A DNA stretch of 64,000 nucleotides. Origin: a virus. The translations under genes and the position numbers were made by a program. Numbering within the stretch: the stretch's first letter is position 1; every line of letters starts with the position of its first letter. The notes below the pieces were generated by a model that was given only the letters and a program-made list of their open reading frames with translations, ran no database searches and was not told where the DNA came from. The stretch is taken from positions 30,907 through 94,906 of the IMG/VR virus record IMGVR_UViG_3300028840_007197. One strand, 5' to 3'. Positions 36,577 to 46,982 of the stretch are shown here, piece after piece.

Positions 36577-38522
36577 CAGGCACCTGCTTTAACCGTTATA
36601 CATCCCTTGAGAGGAGCACCTGTAACATAATCGTTATGCGACGGTGTTCCGGGAAGACCTGTAACTATACCGCCTCTCGGACCATTACCAATATCGACTT
36701 TAATAGCTTTCAATGAAGCTGATGCTGTGCCCTTAAGGTCTAGGGTTGTACCATTCACTTCCACGGACCCTGCACTCGTTTTTATAGTTATTTGACCGGC
36801 ACTGATCTTTAATTCATAGTTTCCTGCCGTTATAGATATCTTTTTATTACCGGCTGTAATGGTTTCCTCTATACTTCCACTGCCTTGAATAGATGTCTTT
36901 TTATTTCCAAAGACCTGTATGGTCTGAATAAGGTCACCTTTTGTTATCGTAAGTTCGTCATCTCCACTGATAGATGTTTTTCTTTTACCGAACTGGCACT
37001 GTTTTTCTTTGGTTACTTGTTCATTATAGATACCTAAGACGTTCACCGATTTATCTACGGAAATGACCTCACTAGCAGACCCGGCAATTGTTTCAGTTTT
37101 TATACCTGTGATGACGGCATTGTAACCCCCAGAAATTTCTATAAATTTAGTACCGCCGACGTATTCAAGGGTATCCCCAAACGACTTATCCTGTCTTGCA
37201 TATCCGTCATCATCTTCATCACCGGCCTCTATATATACTCCGCTATCCGTCCTTATATCGATGCTTCTATTTTTCTCAATATTGTTATGAGACCCGACAT
37301 CCCACCGCAGGCCACCTTTTAGAGTAAGGTCCCAGGAATTTCCATCGTCGGAAGATCGCCCCCAGATCTCTTTTTTATTCCCGTCTGCAAGAACAGACAT
37401 GGATCTACCGGCACCGAGGGGGTTATTAGTGGATGCCGGTAAATAGAGGTGATAATGCCCCTGTTTATCGAACCCCATGAAGGCACCGGATTTGAGGAAA
37501 TGAAGGGCATAGGCCAAACCTAGATTGCTTACTTCATCTACCCCTTTTAACTGGGAGCATTGAATAAGGTCAAAGCTACCGTCTTTATCTAACCTTGATG
37601 AAAACATTACTGGTCTTAATATTAGACCGTACCTGCTATCTGAATCATTTGCCCCGACATAGTTTCCCATTGCCATTGTAACAATGGGGTCTCTCGTTGA
37701 GGTTGATGTATAACCGGTAATATCATTTTCATCGATTACTCTATCACATATTTCATCTACATCTACACGATATTCACTATAAAATTTTGTGTCATATTCT
37801 ATGGGATTCCCAAAGGGTACTATAAAAATTGCATCCCTTCCCTCAGGAAAAGACATTTCTCTTCCATTGGTATTTTCGAGTCTCTTACCATCCTGGTCAA
37901 ATATAGAAAGCTGATTTCTTATAATAGGACCAGCACATACTGAGGCTCCATCCGCGAAAAGGAAGTTATTAAGGGAGTTTTGGATTATAGACTGGTCTGA
38001 ACTCCTCAAGAGGATATAATCCTGGGAATTATCTGTTATCTCTATATGCTTATTTACGAACAGCTGGCCACCGAGAGGTGAGGCCATTATCATGTCACCA
38101 GCTAGGAGAGGTCTGAATCTAAAGTTGAGTATATTATCATCTTCATTAGAGACAGAATCGGGGTCTATTTTTACGCTGTTGAATTCAAGACCGGCCGATA
38201 ATGATGCGGGCAGAAAAGCACATGCCAGGGGGGAACCTTTTCCATCACCTTCATCATAAAATGAAAAAATTCCGATAGCACCTTCCTCTGGGATCATTCC
38301 CAGGCACCCACCAGGACCGGCATATGCAAAGGATATAGGCATCCACGCGGGTGACCCTGAACCCTGAGTCCATTCTATTCTCATGCGATATCGGTCGTAG
38401 TCGAGCTCTAAAACTCTACCTATTCTGACATAGAAATACCTGTTGAACTTGTTAGGGCCATGATACTGGCTAAAGACATTATGAGGTTTTTCACCCCTGT
38501 TGTATATCCTTCCGGTATTCAT
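36576..38522 (-). CDS. gp5/VgrG-like central spike protein
   Basis: The 648-aa protein begins with an OB-fold-like domain (RYFYVRIGRVLELDYDRYRM, then AWMPISFAYAGPGG and IPEEGAIGIFSF), typical of gp5/VgrG N-termini. The middle is a poorly conserved insert. From about residue 440 there is a repetitive strand pattern (ISGGYNAVI, TETIAGSASEVI, NKKTSIQGSGSIEETI, NKKISITAGNYELKI) that suits the triple-stranded beta-helix of the membrane-piercing needle. The end GGIVTGLPGTPSHNDY...LKGCITVKAGA is typical of such spikes. No lysozyme domain is seen. GGGAG lies 6 nt before the ATG. It follows the gp27-like hub, its expected partner. Confidence 0.85.
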   Translation of the reverse strand: MNTGRIYNRGEKPHNVFSQYHGPNKFNRYFYVRIGRVLELDYDRYRMRIEWTQGSGSPAWMPISFAYAGPGGCLGMIPEEGAIGIFSFYDEGDGKGSPLACAFLPASLSAGLEFNSVKIDPDSVSNEDDNILNFRFRPLLAGDMIMASPLGGQLFVNKHIEITDNSQDYILLRSSDQSIIQNSLNNFLFADGASVCAGPIIRNQLSIFDQDGKRLENTNGREMSFPEGRDAIFIVPFGNPIEYDTKFYSEYRVDVDEICDRVIDENDITGYTSTSTRDPIVTMAMGNYVGANDSDSRYGLILRPVMFSSRLDKDGSFDLIQCSQLKGVDEVSNLGLAYALHFLKSGAFMGFDKQGHYHLYLPASTNNPLGAGRSMSVLADGNKKEIWGRSSDDGNSWDLTLKGGLRWDVGSHNNIEKNRSIDIRTDSGVYIEAGDEDDDGYARQDKSFGDTLEYVGGTKFIEISGGYNAVITGIKTETIAGSASEVISVDKSVNVLGIYNEQVTKEKQCQFGKRKTSISGDDELTITKGDLIQTIQVFGNKKTSIQGSGSIEETITAGNKKISITAGNYELKISAGQITIKTSAGSVEVNGTTLDLKGTASASLKAIKVDIGNGPRGGIVTGLPGTPSHNDYVTGAPLKGCITVKAGA

Positions 38523-38524
38523 GA

Positions 38525-40741
38525 CTACTCCCTATAATTCACCAGTTTTGACGATGGCTCATTGATATATCCAGAAGGAATTATGAAGGTGGTCTGAGCA
38601 GGATTTTCGAGATTACCCATCTCTTCGTTATAAGATAATCTGAAATTTTTAGTGTCCAAATAACTTGGAACAATGTTTTCTTCATTGCTTTTTATCTGAT
38701 TAAAGAATGCCCCCATTTTCTGTGACTCTTCAGCAGCAGACCTGGGGGCCTCAAATGTTAGTTCCTGATATTTTTGCTGAGTTAATGATGCCGAGCTGTC
38801 CGATATTGTTCCAATAATCTCTGTTAGAGATCTTGAACCTGACATAGCAATACCGCGTCCGTATTTAAAAGATCCTATTAATCTATACCCATCTGCGTCT
38901 GTAAAAGGTACTGTCGAACTCGTAACTGTAGTTTCTATGTCTTGTAACTGATCATGAATTACCCCTTTACCTGCTCTGTCTGATACCTCATATCTGCCCT
39001 GTTTTATAGAACTGATATCTCCCGTGCTCTGTTTTAGTTTTCTTTTTCTTTCATCGTTTTCAGTTAGCTCAACAGAAGTCGGGTCAATTTCACCTTTAAA
39101 CCTATAAACTTTATCTTTCAAGACTTCACCTGTATCAAAATCAATAACCTTCTTTCTTTCTGCCTCAAGAGAAAGACTCGTAGTAAAACTTCCGCCATAA
39201 TCGAAAGAATGGTTTATTGATTTAACATAATAAAAAGCATCTTTATAATCTATATATACTGGATAGCCAAGCCTTAATTCCGGCCTTCCCGGTAATGATA
39301 CTGATCCCGTATAACATTTTGCATTTATAACGCTTAAATGGCCCAGGGCTAGTTGATTGCCTAAATCAGCCCTTGTTGTTATATACTCTACATGTAATTC
39401 TTTTTGCCTAATGCCGTATCTTTTAGCAAGGTCTATATCCATATGATATCCACGAGCTGGCACAGTTTTAGGGTCTCTTATAGCACCATGGAATGGTGTA
39501 GTAATTTGAAGTACTGTAACAATACCTTCTGAGTCTAATTGAAACGAGGAATTTATAATATCATACGATCTGATATTATAGGGTTCAACGCCTTTGGTAT
39601 TCATATTAAAGAAGGGTGGTTTGAATATGAAATTACCATCGACATCCTGAAAAAATTCATACTCTATTCTATTTTTTATTTCAGTAGCTATCTCCAACTT
39701 ACTTAGATATTCAGCCTCACTGAACTCGCCCATCTTATCAAACTCAAAGAAAACAGCGAATTTATTAAGGTCCTTATTCACATCGAATTCATCAACAATC
39801 TGTGAATGGGAGGCCCTTTTTTTTCTAGATGTATCAGGAACATCTACCTTTCTTGTAGTGTTCGGTCTAAGTATATCTACTTTATTACCAGCTGAATTTA
39901 TTGTTAATCTTTTACTATCGTTAGCCCCATACATTTTAAGAAGAGAACCTAAGCTCTCAAATCTTTGTTTCCAATAAGACATAATGCCTATAGCTGCAGA
40001 CCTTAGAACATTAGACGGTATTATCTGAGAACGAGGCGTTTTTTGAGCAACCCAAGTAGGGCTTATAAATCTATGAGCAGCCGCTTGCTCTATCTGTTCA
40101 TTTTGTGTACTTTTTGGTACATACATATCTGTCGCCAGCCGCCACATAATAGTAAATGGATTAGCGTCCCTAAATATTGTTTTAAAAGCGGTCATAGTTT
40201 GACCGCCACCAAAAGCAATATTAGATTCTGGCACTGGATGAATATTAACCTGACTGTAAGCCCACCAATGAAGCATGTCTACGCATTGGATATTTATTTT
40301 ATAAACTCCACCAGAATAGTTCTCTTCAACACTAGATATAAATCCCCAAAAGGACGGATAGTACTTTGGTTCTCCATTAACAAGATATCTACCTTTAAAG
40401 AAAATTTTAACTTCCATCATTGGAACAAAAACTGGAGCACGAATGATCTTTCCATCTACCTTGTAAGGTAGCCAGTATTTAGAATGTTCTCCATAGATAG
40501 GAGTTGTAACTTCGATAGATGCGGATGACGAACCCGGTGGATCAACGTTATTTTGAACACTTACTGCTGTTATGCCATCATTGAAATCAACTTTCTGATC
40601 CTTACCACTAGCGGGGGACACGACAACGGAACCGACATCCCCTGCTATATAAACAAGGACATCAGGGGCGAGTTTTATTATACCCCTGTTTCTGAACTCG
40701 GGTATCGTGAATAATCCTGAGTCTCTATTTAATCGTGCCAT
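38525..40741 (-). CDS. gp27-like baseplate hub protein
   Basis: The 738-aa protein matches the tail hub pattern. An early FTIPEFRNRG and a 'SASIEVTTPIYGEHSKYW' strand set lead into FKGRYLVNG...WGFISSVEEN; a later LGYPVYIDYKDAFYYVKSIN followed by HSFDYGGSFTTSLSLEAERK is highly typical of gp27/VgrG hub domains. The hub forms the trimeric cylinder between tail tube and spike. The last 200 residues are charged and partly disordered. It ends 2 nt before the spike start, the usual order in contractile injection systems. Confidence 0.8.
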   Translation of the reverse strand: MARLNRDSGLFTIPEFRNRGIIKLAPDVLVYIAGDVGSVVVSPASGKDQKVDFNDGITAVSVQNNVDPPGSSSASIEVTTPIYGEHSKYWLPYKVDGKIIRAPVFVPMMEVKIFFKGRYLVNGEPKYYPSFWGFISSVEENYSGGVYKINIQCVDMLHWWAYSQVNIHPVPESNIAFGGGQTMTAFKTIFRDANPFTIMWRLATDMYVPKSTQNEQIEQAAAHRFISPTWVAQKTPRSQIIPSNVLRSAAIGIMSYWKQRFESLGSLLKMYGANDSKRLTINSAGNKVDILRPNTTRKVDVPDTSRKKRASHSQIVDEFDVNKDLNKFAVFFEFDKMGEFSEAEYLSKLEIATEIKNRIEYEFFQDVDGNFIFKPPFFNMNTKGVEPYNIRSYDIINSSFQLDSEGIVTVLQITTPFHGAIRDPKTVPARGYHMDIDLAKRYGIRQKELHVEYITTRADLGNQLALGHLSVINAKCYTGSVSLPGRPELRLGYPVYIDYKDAFYYVKSINHSFDYGGSFTTSLSLEAERKKVIDFDTGEVLKDKVYRFKGEIDPTSVELTENDERKRKLKQSTGDISSIKQGRYEVSDRAGKGVIHDQLQDIETTVTSSTVPFTDADGYRLIGSFKYGRGIAMSGSRSLTEIIGTISDSSASLTQQKYQELTFEAPRSAAEESQKMGAFFNQIKSNEENIVPSYLDTKNFRLSYNEEMGNLENPAQTTFIIPSGYINEPSSKLVNYRE

Positions 40742-40751
40742 TATCCAGACC

Positions 40752-41705
40752 TCACGGTGAGAATGGCCATGTTTCAGAAATGAGTCTACGTTTCAATTTC
40801 ATATTTCCCCTAGTGCTCCCATCCGTATACCCCTCCGTGAAAGCACTAGACCATAGCTGACCAGTTATACTTTGCCATAGGACATAAAGGGAAGATTCAT
40901 CGATTGCCGTGAGTTCTTGCAACGGTGTATCTGGACCCATACTCTGCACATCTGAAACAACCCTTATACTTTTTCCGGAGGCTATGGAGTCCTGATCCGA
41001 GAGTGGCTCTTGGTTACTGTACACATTGGTGACTTGTCGGTTTTCCGGTATTGGTATAAAATGTCCCCGTATCTCATCATATCGGGCACTGTTAGAACTG
41101 ATAACAAACTCAAAATTGTAACTAAGAATAAAAGGATTATCAGCGGTCTCATCCATGGTAAAAGTATTAAAATGACCTAGATATATCTGACCGTCATAAT
41201 AGATCTCTACGCCCTGTATGACACTTATTACTCGTATTTCGTCTATAAGAGGATTCGATGGGTCAATGAGTCTGTATCCGTTATTCCTATAGGCATTAAA
41301 AAGGGCCATGAAATTAAGGAACCCAAAAGACTTTTTAGCATAAATAGTGGCTAAGCCCTCTTCAGGAGACAGGAACATCGCCGTTTTACCCGTCGCTGTA
41401 AGTGTATCCTGTCCCGGTCCCCATAACTGTGTTACATACCCTCTTCTGGTATAGGAGAAATTAGCCGTGTTAGTCTTCCCATGGTTCATACTCTCTGGAT
41501 TTATAAGCATGGTGAATTCAATACGATCACCATCTTTTCCAGCCATAGCGATTACCATTGGAAGGTATGACTCACCGGCTGTAGTCAATTTTAGATGATC
41601 TGTTGTTCCTACTTCCTCTGATTCAAACCTATAAGATGAGCTTTGAGAGCTGTTATTGAGAAAGTCATCTGTTTGAGTTCTTATGAGTTCTCTAGATGAC
41701 ATCAT
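40752..41705 (-). CDS. baseplate/tube-adaptor protein, paralogue of the next gene upstream
   Basis: The 317-aa product has a core of FTMLINPESMNHGKTNTANF, RRGYVTQLWGPGQDTLTATG and, near the end, YLGHFNTFTMDETADNPF then LSYNFEFVIS. The same layout ('NP..L', 'W..G.D...L.G', 'Y.GYF...I.ED...PF.F.Y...F') is seen in the 266-aa product at 41702. In contractile tails a protein of this kind, sometimes LysM-tagged, links hub and tube. No LysM repeat is evident here. It overlaps the neighbour by 4 nt. Of two adjacent ATGs, the second is better spaced from GAGG. Confidence 0.65.
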   Translation of the reverse strand: MMSSRELIRTQTDDFLNNSSQSSSYRFESEEVGTTDHLKLTTAGESYLPMVIAMAGKDGDRIEFTMLINPESMNHGKTNTANFSYTRRGYVTQLWGPGQDTLTATGKTAMFLSPEEGLATIYAKKSFGFLNFMALFNAYRNNGYRLIDPSNPLIDEIRVISVIQGVEIYYDGQIYLGHFNTFTMDETADNPFILSYNFEFVISSNSARYDEIRGHFIPIPENRQVTNVYSNQEPLSDQDSIASGKSIRVVSDVQSMGPDTPLQELTAIDESSLYVLWQSITGQLWSSAFTEGYTDGSTRGNMKLKRRLISETWPFSP

Positions 41706-42502
41706 GACCTCACGACATTTTTACGATTCGTGAATCTATAGAGAGTCTTCTCTGACTTGAAAGTTATTGTATAGTTGAATCTAAAGGGAGTTGTAGCATC
41801 TTCAATAATATCTATACTTTCGAAATACCCGATATATGATGAATAATCATAAGTAATCCTGATAAATTTCCGGTCAGAAACGAAGCCATTATCATCGAAA
41901 ATGCACCCATTTGTACTAAACATCTGGACTATCTTCTTCATCTCTTTATAGGATACGCAATCTCTCCTGTTACTAACGGTTAGGCCAAAATTACTCAGGT
42001 TTCTAGTTACTGATTGTGTCTGAACGGAATAGTCTCCTAATCCAAGATACGAATAATAATCTGCTATGGCTGCCTCTTTATTAGCAGATTCGTTTACCAT
42101 TGGGCTATAAATACTTCTTACTGATGTATCACCAACAACGAATGCTTTTGTATTACCCGATAGTGTTATGGTGTCTATTTCTTCTCCCCAATGTTCTTCC
42201 ACCCACCCAACCATTGTCTGAGTCCTATTTATTATCTTAGCCATATTTAGGCTTAAGGTTGATGGATTTACCATCATTTTAATACCTAAGATCCTTCTTG
42301 AACTCACCGTTGTAGTAGATATAGGCGGCCATGGAATACTAACAGGTTTCTGATTACCGTCTACAATTTCTATAATAAGGGGTTTCAGCTCATTATTTCT
42401 GCTTATTACTCTATAACCTTGAAGGTAATCAGAATAATTCAGCAAATACTGATCATTCTCAGCGGCATATTGCTCTCTTGCTTCGTCTCGATAGAGGGCC
42501 AT
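41702..42502 (-). CDS. baseplate/tube-adaptor protein (paralogue pair)
   Basis: The 266-aa protein shares its architecture with the 317-aa neighbour: GIKMMVNPSTLSLNMAKI, VGWVEEHWGEEIDTITLSGN, then YIGYFESIDIIEDATTPF and a final RFNYTITFKSEK. Two such genes lie between tape measure and hub, as in other myophages where tube-initiation or hub-adaptor proteins occur there. No cysteine cluster, membrane segment or LysM repeat is seen. The start lies 3 nt after the tape-measure stop with only a weak ribosome binding site, so coupling is likely. Confidence 0.65.
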   Translation of the reverse strand: MALYRDEAREQYAAENDQYLLNYSDYLQGYRVISRNNELKPLIIEIVDGNQKPVSIPWPPISTTTVSSRRILGIKMMVNPSTLSLNMAKIINRTQTMVGWVEEHWGEEIDTITLSGNTKAFVVGDTSVRSIYSPMVNESANKEAAIADYYSYLGLGDYSVQTQSVTRNLSNFGLTVSNRRDCVSYKEMKKIVQMFSTNGCIFDDNGFVSDRKFIRITYDYSSYIGYFESIDIIEDATTPFRFNYTITFKSEKTLYRFTNRKNVVRS

Positions 42503-42505
42503 ATT

Positions 42506-45500
42506 TTATGACATCCCCGTGAGTTGTTCCTGATACATTGCAGACCTTATCTGATTAGCTATTTTTTGAGCTAAATCCTTCTCAGTAGCATTAACATTTA
42601 TATTTATAGTTTTGCTGGAAGAAATTGGTCCTTCTCCAACTCCGCCTTTTATTGTAGGTATTGTTGGAACGGCGTCACTTCCTGCTCCACCGGCCATTGT
42701 AGGTATTGTTGGAACAACATCAAATCCTGATACGGGCAGTACTTTTTCTCCCTTGTGCGCCAAAATCATTTCAGACGGGTCAGTAATCTCATAAGGGCTT
42801 TTCAGGCCCTGCATAACTTTAACATATTTTATTTTATTAGATTCTACATCTTTAAGCATTTCATATAACTGTTTTGAGTCTATTCCATAATCTTCCATCA
42901 CTTTTTGTGCGTCCTCTTCAGAATTAATCATCTCTGCAAAACTTCTAGCCGCCTCACCTCGGGCATCCTTATTACCCATGAGAAGGCCCTTCATATAGAA
43001 AGCCATGATTTCATTTGATTTATTTAATTCTCCAAGATTAGTTAAATTATTTTCTAAAATGGTTGTTTGACCCTCTGCCTCTTTGACCATATTATGAGCA
43101 TCTTTTTTAGCTTGGTCTGTACCTTTTTTTGTCGCTTTTTCTAATAGTTTATATCTTTGTAATATCAATATTATACCAGACATATCTTTCTCTGAGGACC
43201 CAATTAGCTTTTCATACTTATCCATTAGCTCTTTAACGGTATTTTTCTGAGCATCTATAACTTCTTGACTATTATTAGTACCTGATGCAGTTAGTGCAGA
43301 AAGGCTATTTTTCTCTTCATCAAGTTTTTTACTTATTTCAATAAGAGCTCTAGTATTTTCATCTGAAAATTTAGAAAGATTCTCAATACGCTTCTTATCA
43401 GCTTCTGCCATAGCGGCCAGGTCTTTACCCTCTTTAGCCGCACCTGTGAATTGTTCCGCTGCTTTTATCGAAGCATTTAAGGCGTCTAGCCTTTTTACTG
43501 TTTGTTTAGTTATATATTTTTGTTCTTTTTCTGTTATGTTCCCACCAAGATTTATTCCTAATTTTGAAGAAGCAAAAGTCTTAATTTTTTCTTGAGACTC
43601 TTTTTGAGAAGTAGAAAGATAACCGGGCTTATCTTTAACAAGCCATCCATATATATCTAATACCTTCTTATTTAATATAGTGGCCGCTTTCAGACTACTT
43701 AATCTCCATTTCCATTCATCTTTTGCTATTTTAATCATTTCTTCAAATGAGAGGGTCTGATCACGAATCTCCTGAAAGGTATCTTCAGCCTGTTTTTCTT
43801 GATTATCACTTGATACTTTGGATGCTCTCTCGGTTTTAGCTACCATTTTATCAGCTGCTTTTTGATCTTTAATGAGTTTTAAAAAATTATTGACTTCCTC
43901 CTCTGACGTATTTTCATTTGTTCTGATTAAATCATAGATAGATTTTGCTATTTTAGGATCAACACTTGAAATATCAGCTAAAAATTTTGATGTTTGTTCA
44001 GAAAATTTTAAATCCTTTTGAAAATGGTCAGCCAAGTTCTGCTGAGCATCAGCAATCTTTTTAGGATCTTGACTTTTATACGCATCTATCAAATTATCAA
44101 ATTTTGTTTTTTGAAGTTGCTTTGTATTTATATTGGCAATTTGACCAAGAAAAGATATTTTTTTCTGTTCGGCTGAACCAGTAATACCGACCTCTTTTTC
44201 TATCATATTATTTTGATGTGTAGCTAGTTGTTTTAATTGCATAGCAAAATCTGTACTAAGACCCATGGTTTCAAGTATTTTCTTTGAAGTCCAAATCTCT
44301 TCTCCGCTCATATCAACTAATGATTTATTAGTACCTCTCAATTGTAATAAACGCGTAATAAGTTCCGCTGCTCTATCAGCAATAAGGGGGAGATAGGGCG
44401 CTTGTTCTATTTCATTTTTTCCTTGAGCATCAGTTGCCATTTTAATTTTACCTAAAATATTAGACTGTTCGTTCAACAGCCGGTTATATTCGGCATTTGT
44501 ATCTTCATCTCTGTCCTTTATACTAAGATTAGCTTCAATCTGTGAATTTATATCTGAAAGTTTACCTCTCCATTCGGATTCAAAACTCTTGAAAGCAGCA
44601 TTCACTGCCTCCCTTCCCCCTTGTGTAGCTTTTACCAATCCCAAAAAAGATGCTCGTTGAGTATCCGACATATTCTTGAACGATTGAGTCAGGTCTTCTA
44701 CTGTCTTTGAAGTCTCTTCAACCCCCATTACACCAGTTTTAGAAAACTTTTCTAATTGTTTTGTGGCCTGTTCAACATATATACCATAAAAAGCAAGTGA
44801 GGCACTCGCGTTCTGAACAGCATTCCAAAACCTATCAGAGCTCATACCAGACTTTTTAGCACTGAAAGCAACTTGAATGAATGACTTGTCTATAGTCCGC
44901 ATATCCATTCTAAAATTATTCATTAGATCTGAAATAATGCTTCCGACCTGTGGCATGTCCATTGCAAGAACTTTACTCGCTCTAGCCGCTATATGTATAG
45001 AATCCCTATAACCCAAAAGCCCCTCATTTAATCTTCCAATATTAGTCCCAGCCTGATATACTGAATTCATGAACTCACGTATCTGATCAGCATTTAGTCC
45101 AACCTCTAAATTCTTACCAGCATCATATACCATCTTGTTAAATGACTTAAACTGGCCCTTAATGTCTTTTGTAATGATGTCTGGACCTCTAATCTCTGCG
45201 AACCTCTTATTAGCATCTTTCACAAATGAATCTGCCGCCATTCCCATGTCCCAAATCTTCTTACCCACAACCGCCAGAACACCCACCCACCCACCAAACA
45301 GCTTTCCTATGCCACCAACCGCAGACCCAACCTTTTTAGTCACTGATCCTAACACCCCCATCTTTTTACCAGCGGCCCCTAAAGATCCTGACCATCCAGT
45401 GATATAATCACCTAGTTGCTTTGCAGAGGAAGATTGATGCCTTAAACCCTTCAGACTCCCAAATGACTTGAATACATTTACTACCTGACCTAAACCTTCA

Positions 45501-45919
45501 CCCATATCTTCAAAAGCGTCGATCCGGCTTTTAGAAGATGCAACGATTTGATTAGTAAGGCTTGTTACTTCCTTCTTATACTCATTTATGAGATTTACCT
45601 GTTCCTCAAGACCCTCTACCCCATCCTTAAAGTCCATCTTCTTAAGGTCTTTGAGTTTATTCGACAGCTGGTCTATCCTATTTATATAATCAGATGCTTG
45701 TTTCAAATTAAAAGTATCAGCTACAGCTAAGCTTTTGACCTCTTTCATCGTCTTTCGTAACGACGATCCAAGGTCTTCAACCTCATCCTCAAAATTATGG
45801 ATGGACTTGCTCCACTCCTCAATAGCTTTTTTAGATTTTTTACTGGCTTCCTCAGTAGTATCCCCGAGACTTTTCATTTTTTTATTTATACTATCAAGGT
45901 TCTGATCAGTCTGATTCAT
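42506..45919 (-). CDS. tail tape measure protein
   Basis: The 1137-aa protein is largely helical and coiled coil. It has a glycine-rich hydrophobic segment at about 178-228 (GVLGSVTKKVGSAVGGIGK, WVGVLAVVG), long charged helices up to residue 1000, and a typical end with DPSEMILAHKGEKVLPVSGF and a final ININVNATEKDLAQKIANQI helix. Near the C-terminus VPTIPTMAGG and VPTIPTIKGG form a small direct repeat. At about 0.15 nm per residue the length predicts a tail near 170 nm (inference). AGGAG lies about 10 nt before the ATG. It follows the two chaperone-position genes and precedes the hub genes, as expected. Confidence 0.88.
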   Translation of the reverse strand: MNQTDQNLDSINKKMKSLGDTTEEASKKSKKAIEEWSKSIHNFEDEVEDLGSSLRKTMKEVKSLAVADTFNLKQASDYINRIDQLSNKLKDLKKMDFKDGVEGLEEQVNLINEYKKEVTSLTNQIVASSKSRIDAFEDMGEGLGQVVNVFKSFGSLKGLRHQSSSAKQLGDYITGWSGSLGAAGKKMGVLGSVTKKVGSAVGGIGKLFGGWVGVLAVVGKKIWDMGMAADSFVKDANKRFAEIRGPDIITKDIKGQFKSFNKMVYDAGKNLEVGLNADQIREFMNSVYQAGTNIGRLNEGLLGYRDSIHIAARASKVLAMDMPQVGSIISDLMNNFRMDMRTIDKSFIQVAFSAKKSGMSSDRFWNAVQNASASLAFYGIYVEQATKQLEKFSKTGVMGVEETSKTVEDLTQSFKNMSDTQRASFLGLVKATQGGREAVNAAFKSFESEWRGKLSDINSQIEANLSIKDRDEDTNAEYNRLLNEQSNILGKIKMATDAQGKNEIEQAPYLPLIADRAAELITRLLQLRGTNKSLVDMSGEEIWTSKKILETMGLSTDFAMQLKQLATHQNNMIEKEVGITGSAEQKKISFLGQIANINTKQLQKTKFDNLIDAYKSQDPKKIADAQQNLADHFQKDLKFSEQTSKFLADISSVDPKIAKSIYDLIRTNENTSEEEVNNFLKLIKDQKAADKMVAKTERASKVSSDNQEKQAEDTFQEIRDQTLSFEEMIKIAKDEWKWRLSSLKAATILNKKVLDIYGWLVKDKPGYLSTSQKESQEKIKTFASSKLGINLGGNITEKEQKYITKQTVKRLDALNASIKAAEQFTGAAKEGKDLAAMAEADKKRIENLSKFSDENTRALIEISKKLDEEKNSLSALTASGTNNSQEVIDAQKNTVKELMDKYEKLIGSSEKDMSGIILILQRYKLLEKATKKGTDQAKKDAHNMVKEAEGQTTILENNLTNLGELNKSNEIMAFYMKGLLMGNKDARGEAARSFAEMINSEEDAQKVMEDYGIDSKQLYEMLKDVESNKIKYVKVMQGLKSPYEITDPSEMILAHKGEKVLPVSGFDVVPTIPTMAGGAGSDAVPTIPTIKGGVGEGPISSSKTININVNATEKDLAQKIANQIRSAMYQEQLTGMS

Positions 45920-45925
45920 CAGTCT

Positions 45926-46981
45926 CTATCTCCTGGAAGTAAGAACCCTGTTACCAACCTTTTTTATGAATTTATCCTTCGCCTCTCGACCCTCAGCTTC
46001 ATCAGACCGAACCATTATGGTCTTCGGAGACGTCTTTTTAATAAACTTTTCGGTCTCTTCAGAAGTCAGAGGTCTCGAAATACCAGAGAAGAGTTCATTC
46101 TCAGTGCCACTCTCCTCTCGTACCTTTCGTATCCTCTTTTTCGCATCTTCTGCCTTCTTCTCTGCATTTTCTCTTATCTTTTTCATATACTCTTCTATAA
46201 AGAGATCATGCCTATCTTTGAATCCCTTCATTTGCCGGTCGAGCTCGGCTACAATTCCCTCAACCGTATCTACAGGTGCTGCCCATCTCTCTGGAGACCA
46301 TTTATCTACATCTACATACCCCACTTCAGCAAGCTTATTTCTTCTTTCCTCAGTATTACTAATATTTGTATCATGTTGTCCTTTTACTCTCTTAGACCCT
46401 TTAGGATTTGAAGCGGAAGAAATCATAAGCGCCATAGAGAATCTCTGATTATAGCGCTCCTCTTCATCCAGCATTCTATTTATTGTTATCCACACCTCTT
46501 GATGAACATTAAGTCCAATAGTTCCAGTACCTTGTATTCCTGTGAACTCATCACAACTGGGAAATTTATCCCCCAATACCTTCCATTTTTTCCTTGAACC
46601 TGAGGTATAACTGAAACCCTCAAGGTATTTTACTGTCTCATATGATAAAGTCCTCAACGAATTTAGCTCAGTAATAATGCTTTTGAATAAATTCTCAGGA
46701 ATTTTCTTGAAAAAATCACATAGCTCATTAAATCGGTCTGACCGCCTTGTAAGGTAATTATAACCGTCTACTGATAAAAGGCTCATTGCCAAATAATTAA
46801 CATTGAAGCGGGCATTATGATCGGCCCTATCCGGACTTCCAGAGAGCATCTTTGCCATCTCGAATTCGCGCTCATTTATAGTCTTGAATATGAATAGGTT
46901 ATCTCCAAACTCCAATTCCATAAGGAGGAATCCCTTATAGATTAGGTCTGAGAGCAAATTATAGGCTTCGTCCCGTTCCAT
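45926..46981 (-). CDS. second tail-chaperone-position protein, 351 aa
   Basis: The product is helical and charged; residues about 240-290 form a Lys/Glu/Arg-rich coiled coil (KKIRENAEKKAEDAKKRIRK). It lies between the 186-aa gene and the tape measure, where many tailed phages encode the longer tail assembly chaperone. Its ATG follows the preceding TAG stop by 1 nt (TAGTATG) and has no Shine-Dalgarno, so it probably depends on re-initiation. Its own frame is closed by a TAG just upstream, leaving little room for a programmed frameshift fusion. The family is not recognised with certainty. Confidence 0.65.
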   Translation of the reverse strand: MERDEAYNLLSDLIYKGFLLMELEFGDNLFIFKTINEREFEMAKMLSGSPDRADHNARFNVNYLAMSLLSVDGYNYLTRRSDRFNELCDFFKKIPENLFKSIITELNSLRTLSYETVKYLEGFSYTSGSRKKWKVLGDKFPSCDEFTGIQGTGTIGLNVHQEVWITINRMLDEEERYNQRFSMALMISSASNPKGSKRVKGQHDTNISNTEERRNKLAEVGYVDVDKWSPERWAAPVDTVEGIVAELDRQMKGFKDRHDLFIEEYMKKIRENAEKKAEDAKKRIRKVREESGTENELFSGISRPLTSEETEKFIKKTSPKTIMVRSDEAEGREAKDKFIKKVGNRVLTSRR

Positions 46982-46982
46982 A

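Noticed and set aside
45797-46411. Plus-strand frame of 204 codons over the chaperone-position gene
   Set aside because: It lies opposite a coupled minus-strand gene, is low-complexity hydrophobic, and lacks a start signal; a shadow frame.
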